DNA of 64,000 nucleotides from Microbacterium phyllosphaerae (lineage in GTDB: Bacteria; Actinomycetota; Actinomycetes; Actinomycetales; Microbacteriaceae). Location: positions 3,664,651 to 3,728,650 of the forward strand of contig NZ_JAGIOA010000001.1 of assembly GCF_017876435.1 (NCBI RefSeq), read 5' to 3'. Every line of letters starts with the position of its first letter. Positions within the stretch are counted from its first letter, which is position 1. Positions 8,478 through 15,615 of the stretch are shown piece after piece. The notes under the pieces are model-generated. The model searched no databases. It was not told the origin of the DNA and was given only the letters and a program-made list of their open reading frames with translations. A program made the position numbers and the translations under genes.

Positions 8478-8489
8478 TAGAGTGGTCGG
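8478..8489 (+). promoter_or_regulatory. -10 element of a probable leaderless promoter
   Basis: TAGAGT (8478-8483) stands exactly 6 bases before ATG 8490, with no Shine-Dalgarno sequence between. This is the standard arrangement of leaderless genes in actinobacteria. The -35 is not recognisable. Confidence 0.5.
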
Positions 8490-9017
8490 ATGACGACACT
8501 GCTGATCCGTGACGGAGTGATCGACGACGCCGATCAGATCGCCGGCGTGCACGTCCGCTCCTGGCAGGCGGCGTACCGCGGGCTCATCGACCAGGAGGTC
8601 CTCGACGGGCTCTCGATCCCCGACCGCGCCGAGGGGTGGCGACGCAACCTCTCGGACCCGCTGCCGACCATCATCGGCATTCTTGTCGCCGAACGCGACG
8701 GCGAGATCGTCGGGTGGACATCCTTCGGCTCAGGGCGCGAGGAGGAGGGAGCGGGCGACGGCGAGGTCTACGGGATCTACGCCGACCCCGCCGAGTGGTC
8801 GACGGGCGTCGGACGCGCGTTGCTCGACGCCGCCGAGCAACGGATCCTGGACGCCGGCCACACGCGTGCGTACCTGTGGGTGCTCGACGGCAATGAACGC
8901 GCCGACGCGTTCTACGCTCGCCAGGGGTGGGTGGCCGACGGCGCGAGCAAGGTCGAGGAGCGGCCGGGAATGAGCCTGCGGGAACACCGCAGGGTCAAGC
9001 ATCTGGCCGGCTCCTGA
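8490..9017 (+). CDS. GNAT-family N-acetyltransferase
   Basis: The 175-residue single-domain protein shows the GNAT core: VRSWQAAYRGLI near the N-terminus (the common AAYRG motif), GEIVGWTSFG, YGIYADPAEWSTGVGRALLDAA (acetyl-CoA-binding motif A with its G-V-G-R-A turn), and YLWVLDGNERADAFYARQGW. It transfers an acetyl group from acetyl-CoA to an unknown amine. It stands alone between divergent and convergent genes, so context gives no hint of substrate. Confidence 0.88.
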   Translation: MTTLLIRDGVIDDADQIAGVHVRSWQAAYRGLIDQEVLDGLSIPDRAEGWRRNLSDPLPTIIGILVAERDGEIVGWTSFGSGREEEGAGDGEVYGIYADPAEWSTGVGRALLDAAEQRILDAGHTRAYLWVLDGNERADAFYARQGWVADGASKVEERPGMSLREHRRVKHLAGS

Positions 9018-9030
9018 CCCGGCCGCGCTC

Positions 9031-10464
9031 TCAGTCGAGAGCCGACATCACGTGCTTGATGCGCGTGTAGTCGTCGAAGCCGTACTGCGAGAGGTCCTTG
9101 CCGTAGCCGGAGTGCTTGAACCCGCCGTGGGGCATGTCCGACACGAACGGGATGTGCGTGTTGATCCACACGCATCCGAAGTCGAGGTCGCGTGAGAAGC
9201 GCATCGCGCGGGCGTGGTCGGTCGTCCAGACCGACGATGCCAGCGCGTACGGCACGTCGTTCGCCATCTCGAGTGCCTGCGCGTCGGTGTCGAACGACTG
9301 CACGGTGAGCACCGGGCCGAAGATCTCGCCCTGCACGGCCTCGTCGTCCTGGTGCAGGCCCGACACGATGGTCGCCTCGAAGAAGTAGCCCGTGTCTCCC
9401 TGTCGCCGACCGCCGGTCTCGATCGTGGCGTGCGCCGGCAGCCGGTCAACGAACCCCTGCACCTGGGCGAGCTGAGCCGCACTGCTCAAGGGGCCGTAGA
9501 GCACGCCCTCCTCGTGCGGTGCGCCGGTGCGCGCATCCGTCTTCGCCTTCTCGACCAGGGCCGCGACGAACTCGTCGTGCACAGACGAGTGCACGAGGAC
9601 GCGCGTGGCGGCGGTGCAGTCCTGCCCCGCGTTGAAGAAGGCACCGGTGATGATTCCGGATGCCGCCTTGTCGAGGTTCGCGTCGGGGAAGACGATCGCC
9701 GGCGCCTTGCCGCCGAGTTCGAGGTGCACGCGCTTGACGTCGTTCGCCGCCGAGCGGGCGACGGCCATGCCCGCACGGACGGACCCGGTGATCGCGACCA
9801 TCTGCGGAGTCGGATGCTCGACGAGAGCGACACCGGTGTCACGGTCGCCGAGCACGACATTGAGCGTGCCTGTGGGCGTGTGGACCGCGACGATCTCGGC
9901 GAGCAGCAGCGTCGTGAGCGGCGTCGATTCAGCCGGCTTCAGCACCACGGTGTTGCCCGCGGCGAGCGCGGGAGCGATCTTCCACACGGCCATGTTCAGC
10001 GGATAGTTCCACGGCGTGACCTGGCCGATGACGCCGATCGGCTCTCGGCGCACGAATGACGTGTGTCCGGCGAGGTACTCCCCCGCGGCGCGGCCTTCGA
10101 GGCTGCGCGCCGCCCCGGCGAAGAACCGCAGCTGGTCGATCGACTGCAGGATCTCGTCGTCGACGAGGGTGGCGCGGGGCTTTCCGGTGTCCTTCGACTC
10201 CAGGTCGGCGAACTCCTCGGCCCGGGCCTGCATCTCATCGGCGATGCGGAACAGCGCCAGCTGCCGATCGGCCGGTGTCGTGTCGCGCCAGATCGGGAAC
10301 GCGGCGGATGCGGCGGCATAGGCCGCATCGACGTCGGAGGCGTCCGAGACGGGCAGCTCGCCGTAGGTCTCCTCGGTCACGGGGTCGATCAGCGGCATCC
10401 GCCCCTGTCCGCTCACGGGAACGTACTGCCCGCCGATGAAGTTCTTGAGGAGTTCTGTGGCCAT
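9031..10464 (-). CDS. Aldehyde dehydrogenase, gamma-aminobutyraldehyde type
   Basis: The 477-residue NAD-dependent aldehyde dehydrogenase has the start LLKNFIGGQYVPVSG, VTPWNYPLNMAVWK, LELGGKAPAIVF and the catalytic cysteine in FFNAGQDCTAATR, all typical of the PatD/YdcW group that oxidises 4-aminobutyraldehyde to GABA. ATG 10464 is chosen because TAGCAT lies 7 bases before it, with TTCTGT 17 bases further up. It is divergent from an Lrp-type regulator followed by an amine oxidoreductase, so a role in polyamine breakdown is likely. Substrate assignment is by resemblance and context. Confidence 0.85.
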   Translation of the reverse strand: MATELLKNFIGGQYVPVSGQGRMPLIDPVTEETYGELPVSDASDVDAAYAAASAAFPIWRDTTPADRQLALFRIADEMQARAEEFADLESKDTGKPRATLVDDEILQSIDQLRFFAGAARSLEGRAAGEYLAGHTSFVRREPIGVIGQVTPWNYPLNMAVWKIAPALAAGNTVVLKPAESTPLTTLLLAEIVAVHTPTGTLNVVLGDRDTGVALVEHPTPQMVAITGSVRAGMAVARSAANDVKRVHLELGGKAPAIVFPDANLDKAASGIITGAFFNAGQDCTAATRVLVHSSVHDEFVAALVEKAKTDARTGAPHEEGVLYGPLSSAAQLAQVQGFVDRLPAHATIETGGRRQGDTGYFFEATIVSGLHQDDEAVQGEIFGPVLTVQSFDTDAQALEMANDVPYALASSVWTTDHARAMRFSRDLDFGCVWINTHIPFVSDMPHGGFKHSGYGKDLSQYGFDDYTRIKHVMSALD

Positions 10465-10471
10465 GCCCGCC

Positions 10472-10564
10472 ATGCTAGCGATCGGAGTGCGAATACAGAA
10501 GAGTCTTTTGAATCAGACGATGGAATCAGTTGCCATGATGGGTGCATCCTGTCAATATCGACAC
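10472..10564. promoter_or_regulatory. Divergent promoter region of the first amine locus
   Basis: On the - strand TTCTGT (10495-10500), 17 bases, and TAGCAT (10472-10477) drive the dehydrogenase gene. On the + strand CAATAT (10553-10558) lies 6 bases before the Lrp ATG. Between them, GAATCAG is repeated at 10510-10516 and 10523-10529 (period 13) in the most AT-rich stretch of the area, a reasonable place for Lrp binding. Confidence 0.45.
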
Positions 10565-11032
10565 ATGAGCGCCACGCCGAAGCAGCCCGTTCTCGATGAC
10601 ATCTCGAAGCGGATCGTCGAACTCCTGCAGGAGGACGGCCGCCGGCCCTATGCCGAGATCGGTCGCGAGGTGGGGCTCAGCGAGGCCGCCGCACGCCAGC
10701 GCGTGCAGAGGATGACCGAGGCCGGCATCATCCAGATCGTCGCCGTGACCGACCCGATGCAGCTGGGGTTCCACCGCATGTCGATGATCGGCATCCGCGT
10801 CACCGGCGACCCGCGGCTCATCGCCGAGGAGCTGACGAAGATCACCGAGCTGGCCTATGTCGTCGTCACGCTCGGCACCTTCGACATCCTCGTCGAGGCC
10901 GTGTGCGAGAGCGACGCCGACCTGCTCGACCTCATCGCCACCCGCATCCGCACCATCCCGGGCGTCGCCCACACCGAGAGCCTGCTGTATGCGGGTCTCT
11001 ACAAAGACCTCTACAACTGGGGCACGCGCTGA
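10565..11032 (+). CDS. Lrp/AsnC-family transcriptional regulator (paralogue 1)
   Basis: The 155-residue protein has an N-terminal AsnC helix-turn-helix (about 20-55; YAEIGREVGLSEAAARQRVQ) and a C-terminal RAM effector domain (about 70-150). ATG 10565 is the first start giving the normal family length. By my alignment about 100 of 155 residues match the second Lrp protein at 40265, which has the same length and the same C-terminus YNWGTR. It sits between a divergent aldehyde dehydrogenase and a downstream amine oxidoreductase, so it probably controls both in response to an amine or amino acid. Confidence 0.9.
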   Translation: MSATPKQPVLDDISKRIVELLQEDGRRPYAEIGREVGLSEAAARQRVQRMTEAGIIQIVAVTDPMQLGFHRMSMIGIRVTGDPRLIAEELTKITELAYVVVTLGTFDILVEAVCESDADLLDLIATRIRTIPGVAHTESLLYAGLYKDLYNWGTR

Positions 11033-11059
11033 GGCGCGGCTCCGAGAACGGGACTGATC

Positions 11060-12466
11060 ATGGGAACCACGGTCTTCGAACGTCACCGCCCCGCGGATGC
11101 AGTGATCGACGCCTCGCTGCGCGACACGGCCTTCAGCGTGTTCTGGCTCGATGACGTCGAGCGGGTCTCGCACCCCGCCCTCTCCGGCAGCATCACGGCC
11201 GACCTCGCGATCGTCGGCGGCGGATACGCGGGCCTCTGGACCGCCGTCCGTGCGAAGGAGCGCGACCCCGAGCGCCGTGTGGTGCTGCTCGAGGCGTCGC
11301 GTATCGCGTGGGCCGCATCGGGGCGCAACGGCGGTTTCTGCGAGGCCAGCCTCACGCACGGACACGAGAACGGTCTCACCCGCTGGCCTGACGAGATCGA
11401 CCGCCTCGAAGAGCTCGGTCACGAGAACCTCGACGGCATCGAGCAGACCGTGAAGCGCTACGGCATGGACGTCGATTTCGAGCGCACGGGACAGCTGGCC
11501 GTGGCCGTCGAACCGCACCAGGTCGAGTGGCTGCGTGAGGAGGAGGGATTCCTCGACCGCGAGGCCGTGCAGGCCGAGGTGCACTCCGACACGTTCCTCG
11601 CGGGGGCGTGGGAACGCGACGGATGCGCGATGGTGCACCCCGCCAAGCTCGGTCTCGAGCTGGCCCGCGTCGCCGCAGAACTGGGCGTCGAGATCTACGA
11701 GCAGTCGCTCGTGCGCGAGGTCGTCGGCGACGGATCGGGCCCGATCACGCTCGTCACCCGCGGCGGAGGACGAGTGACCGCGGATGCCGTGGCGCTGGCC
11801 ACCAACGTCTTCCCCTCACTCCTCAAGCGCAATCGCCTGATGACGGTTCCGGTGTACGACTACGTGCTGATGACCGAGCCGCTGACCGACGAGCAGCTCG
11901 CCTCGATCGGGTGGTCGAACCGACAGGGCCTCGCCGACAGCGCCAACCAGTTCCACTACTACCGGCTCACCGCAGACAACCGCATCCTCTTCGGCGGATA
12001 CGACGCGGTCTACCACTTCGGCGGCAAGGTGCGCCCCGAGTACGAGGACCGCGCCGAGAGCCACCACAAGCTGTCCTCGCACTTCTTCACGACGTTCCCG
12101 CAGCTCGAGGGCCTGCGCTTCACGCACCGGTGGGCCGGAGCCATCGACTCGTCGAGCCGCTTCTGCGCGTTCTTCGGCACCGCCCGCAAGGGTCGCGTGT
12201 CGTACGCGACAGGGTTCACCGGACTCGGCGTCGGCGCCGCCCGCTTCGCCGCCGACGTCATGCTCGACAAGCTCTTGGGTGAGTCGACCGAGCGCACAGA
12301 GCTCGCGATGGTGCGCGAGAAGCCGATCCCGTTCCCGCCCGAGCCGGCAGCCTCGATCGGCGTCAACCTCGTGCGCGCGGCGATGAACCAGGCCGATCAC
12401 AACGAGGGCAAGCGCAACCTGTTCCTCAAGACACTCGACGCGGTCGGCATGGGATTCGACTCGTGA
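11060..12466 (+). CDS. FAD-dependent amine oxidoreductase (PuuB/DAO family)
   Basis: The 468-residue enzyme begins with a family-typical leader (VFWLDDV) and a Rossmann motif ADLAIVGGGYAGLWTA near residue 50, followed by WAASGRNGGF, the segment seen in gamma-glutamylputrescine oxidases and related D-amino-acid-oxidase-fold enzymes. The C-terminus has TGFTGLGVGAARFAADV. Such enzymes oxidise a primary or secondary amine to the aldehyde, releasing ammonia and H2O2. It follows the Lrp gene by 27 bases and overlaps the cupin gene (GTGA). The puuA-puuD operon lacks a PuuB, so this protein may supply that step from 38 kb away. Confidence 0.82.
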   Translation: MGTTVFERHRPADAVIDASLRDTAFSVFWLDDVERVSHPALSGSITADLAIVGGGYAGLWTAVRAKERDPERRVVLLEASRIAWAASGRNGGFCEASLTHGHENGLTRWPDEIDRLEELGHENLDGIEQTVKRYGMDVDFERTGQLAVAVEPHQVEWLREEEGFLDREAVQAEVHSDTFLAGAWERDGCAMVHPAKLGLELARVAAELGVEIYEQSLVREVVGDGSGPITLVTRGGGRVTADAVALATNVFPSLLKRNRLMTVPVYDYVLMTEPLTDEQLASIGWSNRQGLADSANQFHYYRLTADNRILFGGYDAVYHFGGKVRPEYEDRAESHHKLSSHFFTTFPQLEGLRFTHRWAGAIDSSSRFCAFFGTARKGRVSYATGFTGLGVGAARFAADVMLDKLLGESTERTELAMVREKPIPFPPEPAASIGVNLVRAAMNQADHNEGKRNLFLKTLDAVGMGFDS

Positions 12467-12810
12467 GCGAGCTCGCTGCGGGAACCGGAGTGGATGCTGC
12501 GGCGCTGCCGCTCGTGCACGAACCGCTGCCTGCGGATGAGGTGGTCATCGGTCGCCCGACGACGGCGGTGCATACGTTGGCAACCATCGGCGAAGTCGAG
12601 GTCGGCGTCTGGGAGATGACGCCGGGCACGGCATCCGACACCGAGGTCGACGAGGTGTTCGTCGTGCTCGCAGGTCACGCCCGAATCGAGTTCGTCGAAC
12701 CGGCACTGCCCGCGGTCGAGGTCGACCGCGGGTCGGTCGTACGCCTGGCCGCGGGCCAGCGCACCGTGTGGACGGTCACCGAGACGCTCCGCAAGGTCTA
12801 CATCGCCTGA
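12463..12810 (+). CDS. Small cupin-domain protein
   Basis: The 115-residue single cupin has VGVWEMTPGTASDTEVDEVFVVLAGHARIEF, containing the Glu and His of the first cupin motif, then GSVVRLAAGQRTVWTVTETLRKVY for the second. It resembles the small cupins often encoded next to gamma-glutamylputrescine oxidoreductases. GTG 12463 overlaps the oxidoreductase stop (GTGA), indicating coupled translation. A catalytic or sensory role is not evident. Confidence 0.8.
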   Translation: MSELAAGTGVDAAALPLVHEPLPADEVVIGRPTTAVHTLATIGEVEVGVWEMTPGTASDTEVDEVFVVLAGHARIEFVEPALPAVEVDRGSVVRLAAGQRTVWTVTETLRKVYIA

Positions 12811-12838
12811 CTCGCGGCGACGCCGTCACGCGCACCCG

Positions 12839-12856
12839 GGATCGTTGAGGCGATCC
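12839..12856. terminator. Weak hairpin between convergent genes
   Basis: GGATCG-TTGAGG-CGATCC: 6-bp stem and 6-base loop, in the 83-bp gap between the cupin gene and the convergent zinc-finger-like gene. There is no T tract, so a terminator role is tentative. Confidence 0.3.
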
Positions 12857-12893
12857 TCTGGGCTTGAGAGGAGACCACAGCCGAGGCCCTGCG

Positions 12894-13124
12894 TCAGACC
12901 GATCCGTCCGGAGTGAACGGGCTCGCGGGACCGTGGGCACGGCGGGTCTCGGGGTCGATCCAATTGCCCGAACCGGTCATGCGGTGCCAGCGCTTGTGAA
13001 ATGCCAGATCGGTGCCGTCGGCTTCGACGACGGCCGCTCCGCACAGATCGCAGATCCGCAGGATGACGATGTCGCCGTCTGCAGTCATGACCGAGATCGA
13101 CCCCGCCGGGAATATGACGCCCAT
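12894..13124 (-). CDS. Small zinc-finger-like protein of unknown function
   Basis: The 76-residue protein contains CDLCGAAV followed 15 residues later by HKRWH, a C-x2-C ... H-x3-H arrangement that could hold one zinc ion. GAGGAG precedes ATG 13124. It lies 20 bases downstream of the CPBP protease gene on the same strand, so the two are probably cotranscribed. I do not recognise a named family; a DNA-, RNA- or protein-binding adaptor is possible. Confidence 0.65.
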   Translation of the reverse strand: MGVIFPAGSISVMTADGDIVILRICDLCGAAVVEADGTDLAFHKRWHRMTGSGNWIDPETRRAHGPASPFTPDGSV

Positions 13125-13144
13125 CGCGCTCTCCTCTCGCGCCC

Positions 13145-13927
13145 TCAGCGCACGGGCGCTGTCGCTGGCGCCGTCGCTGCGGCGACCGGCTTCTCATCCG
13201 CACCCTTGATCACCCAGTAGACGACGGCGACCGCGAGGATGCCGATCACCGGGGTCAGGAACGCAGCCCACGCGGTGCCGAGCGGGGCGAAGCCGACCGC
13301 GAACACCGAGACATCCCAGAGACCGTGCAGCGCCATGGCCCAGATGAGCGACCCTGTCACCCGACGCACGATGTAGAAGCACGTACCCGACATCGCGGCG
13401 ATCACGACCTGTCCGAGGGTCGGCACGACGGGGGCTCCGAGTGCAGCGTTGATGATGTGCATTCCGCCGAAGAGGGCGGAGGTGAGCAGCCATACCCAGA
13501 CTTCGGAGAGACGCGAGCGCAGGGCCGTCAGCAAGAGCCCCCGCGACATCAGCTCTTCGCAGAATCCGACGGCGAGCCCGAGGGCGAGCAGCGACAGCAG
13601 GAATGACGCGTCGAACTTCGACCAGTCGGTGTTGAACAGGTTCGCCACTGCGACGACGAGCATGATCGCGGGCACGAAGAGCGGCCACTTGTGGTGCGAC
13701 CGCTTGCGCTCGAACAGCGCCGGCTTCCACCACCCCAGAAGCCACGTGGTGATGGCGAGCAGCACCGCCCCGACCGCGAGGTCGAGCACCGCTCCTCGCC
13801 AGGTGAACTCGGCGGAGGTGCCGATCTCGGTGTACGCCACCCCGCTCAGTTTCGACACGACGAAGATGACCGCGACGTAGCCGACGTAGATCGCGAGGCC
13901 GATCCAGACCCGAGGGGTGACGCGCAT
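13145..13927 (-). CDS. CPBP-family intramembrane metalloprotease
   Basis: The 260-residue membrane protein has about eight hydrophobic segments and the CAAX-protease/bacteriocin-processing signature: GFCEELMSRGLLL (EExxxR), FGGMHIIN (FxxxH) and ALHGLWD (second His). These residues bind the catalytic metal within the membrane. I chose ATG 13927, which has GGAAGG upstream; a 15-codon longer form has no good ribosome site. Substrate is unknown; family members process prenylated or secreted peptides, anchor immunity proteins or act in signalling. Confidence 0.85.
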   Translation of the reverse strand: MRVTPRVWIGLAIYVGYVAVIFVVSKLSGVAYTEIGTSAEFTWRGAVLDLAVGAVLLAITTWLLGWWKPALFERKRSHHKWPLFVPAIMLVVAVANLFNTDWSKFDASFLLSLLALGLAVGFCEELMSRGLLLTALRSRLSEVWVWLLTSALFGGMHIINAALGAPVVPTLGQVVIAAMSGTCFYIVRRVTGSLIWAMALHGLWDVSVFAVGFAPLGTAWAAFLTPVIGILAVAVVYWVIKGADEKPVAAATAPATAPVR

Positions 13928-14037
13928 GAGTTTGTGCCTTCCGTCGGCGGGGGGGGTCCGATCACCCAACATATCGGTGGTGAGGGCGGAGATGGTGACG
14001 CCGGATCGGCCACCATCTTCGCGTTCGCCACCATCAG

Positions 14038-14823
14038 CTACGTACGGTCCGCATCGAGGACGATACCGAGTCGGTCGGCGACAGCACGCGCCTGCCTCTC
14101 AGCGGCGTCCGCTGTGCGCTCGAGGCCAGGCAGGTCCTCCGGGCGGAAGTACCAGGTCGATCGGTCTCCGGGGGAGACGTATCGTTCCTCGTCGGTGAGC
14201 TGCGCGTCGGGACGGGCCTTGAGGAGGTCGGCCTCGGCACGGTCCCGCTCGTCGAGCACCCGCGACGCGAGCTCGATGTCCCGGGCGGTCAGGTCCGCCG
14301 GGGCCCCAGCCACCACGAGGGGATGGATCAGCACCGACGGCAAGGGCTTCGGGATGGGGGTGGTCGGTCGTGCGCGCGAGGCGACGACCGCCGTCACCAC
14401 GGCACCCAGGACGAACAGCAGCCCGACGGCGATGGCCGCGTCTCGAAACGGCAGTCGGAGCGACGCGATCACCACGCCGGCCACGGCCGCGAGCAGGAGA
14501 CCGCCGGCGATCGGAACAAGACACCCGACCGCATCCCTCCGCCCACGGGCGACGCGCGCTCGCCGGTGGCTCTCGATGATCGCCGACGCGTCAGCGTCGC
14601 TGTCCGGCGGCACGAGGTGCAGCTGGTCCGGGCGCGTCCGGATCGCCGCGGCGTCGATAGCCGGCAGGAGGAAGCAATCCGAGCGGTCGGAGGAGATCGG
14701 CACCACCCCATCCTCTCGTGCCCGGGCCCGTGCGATGCCCGCCTCGGAAGCAACGCGATCGACGGCGACCCGAGTTCCCGTCCACGAACCTTCTCTGAAG
14801 ACGATCGCTCTCGGAGAGACCAC
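14038..14823 (-). CDS. Membrane protein of unknown function
   Basis: The 261-residue protein has a soluble N-terminal part (1-100), two adjacent transmembrane helices (about 104-127 and 133-152) and a charged C-terminal domain (about 175-261) rich in Glu/Arg with RSTWYFRPEDLPGLERT. The start (GTG 14823) is uncertain. No family is recognised. It faces away from the orphan gene at 14873 and lies 110 bases upstream of the CPBP gene on the same strand. Confidence 0.6.
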   Translation of the reverse strand: MVSPRAIVFREGSWTGTRVAVDRVASEAGIARARAREDGVVPISSDRSDCFLLPAIDAAAIRTRPDQLHLVPPDSDADASAIIESHRRARVARGRRDAVGCLVPIAGGLLLAAVAGVVIASLRLPFRDAAIAVGLLFVLGAVVTAVVASRARPTTPIPKPLPSVLIHPLVVAGAPADLTARDIELASRVLDERDRAEADLLKARPDAQLTDEERYVSPGDRSTWYFRPEDLPGLERTADAAERQARAVADRLGIVLDADRT

Positions 14824-14860
14824 AACTACGAAGTACGCCTCTCGTAAGATGCACGCACTC

Positions 14861-14872
14861 TAGTCTCAGAGG
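14861..14872 (+). promoter_or_regulatory. -10 element of a probable leaderless promoter
   Basis: TAGTCT (14861-14866) lies exactly 6 bases before ATG 14873. The intervening CAGAGG is too close to serve as a normal ribosome site. No clear -35. Confidence 0.45.
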
Positions 14873-15454
14873 ATGAGCACGGGACACGCGTTGCGGATTC
14901 TGTTCGAGTCGAGGGGATTTGAAGGCGTCGTCACGGTCGACACCGCGACGAGCGAGAACATCTCACAGACGGGTCTGGGCACCCTTCTAACAAACGTGCC
15001 GCACGAACGACTCGTCGGATACCCGATAATGACGGCGAGCGTTGAGTACACCGGGCCGGGCTACAACGCGGTGTTCGCCTGGGTTCAGTTCGTGGAGATG
15101 ATCCCCGCAGACGGGTCGCGCTCGACAGCGTTCCTGGACAACATGCCGAGCCTGAATCAGCAAATTCCTTTCAGCTCATTCGGTTTTTTGCCGACGCTCT
15201 TTGATGCACCGGCGAATCCCAACGCTCCAGACCTGCAATGGCGCGCAGATTCGTACCTTGTCCGATTCTCGGTCCACGAACCGCGAGTGATTACGCCGAT
15301 TGCGGGGTTCCAGTGGGGATATGACCTATGCGAGGGAAAGCCTGCCGTCGTACATGCGACGTGTCTCCCCCGACAAGACATGCTGCGCTGGACGAATTCG
15401 CTGCCTGGCTTACTCGGTGGTTGGGACGTAACCCTTGCTCCCGATAGTGACTAG
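14873..15454 (+). CDS. Orphan hypothetical protein with atypical codon use
   Basis: The 193-residue protein has no recognised domain, signal peptide or membrane segment. It is rich in aromatic residues and prolines (for example FAWVQFVEMIP, FGFLPTLFDAPANPN, GFQWGYDLCEGKP), suggesting a compact beta-rich fold. Many third positions are A or T (ATT, TTT, GAA, CAA, even TTA), unlike the adjoining genes where third positions are almost all G/C. That contrast suggests fairly recent acquisition. An 11-bp inverted repeat follows at 15515-15566. Confidence 0.65.
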   Translation: MSTGHALRILFESRGFEGVVTVDTATSENISQTGLGTLLTNVPHERLVGYPIMTASVEYTGPGYNAVFAWVQFVEMIPADGSRSTAFLDNMPSLNQQIPFSSFGFLPTLFDAPANPNAPDLQWRADSYLVRFSVHEPRVITPIAGFQWGYDLCEGKPAVVHATCLPRQDMLRWTNSLPGLLGGWDVTLAPDSD

Positions 15455-15514
15455 CGGTGAGCTTCAGCATCGCTGATACCTCCTCCACATGACGGCCAAA
15501 CGATCCCCCGAAAT

Positions 15515-15566
15515 CCCTGCCGAAACCCGATTCACCGAAACTGCTGCATCAGCGTTTTCGGCAGGG
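15515..15566. terminator. Inverted repeat between convergent genes
   Basis: CCCTGCCGAAA (15515-15525) pairs perfectly with TTTCGGCAGGG (15556-15566) across 30 bases, in the gap between the orphan gene and the esterase gene. The loop is long and there is no T tract, so it may be a bidirectional terminator or a palindromic repeat element. A small TCAGC-ATC-GCTGA hairpin lies nearby at 15464-15476. Confidence 0.5.
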
Positions 15567-15615
15567 CACCAGCGGCTGCTCCGACACGTGGCGCGCCGCC
15601 GACCTGCCGCTCGAC

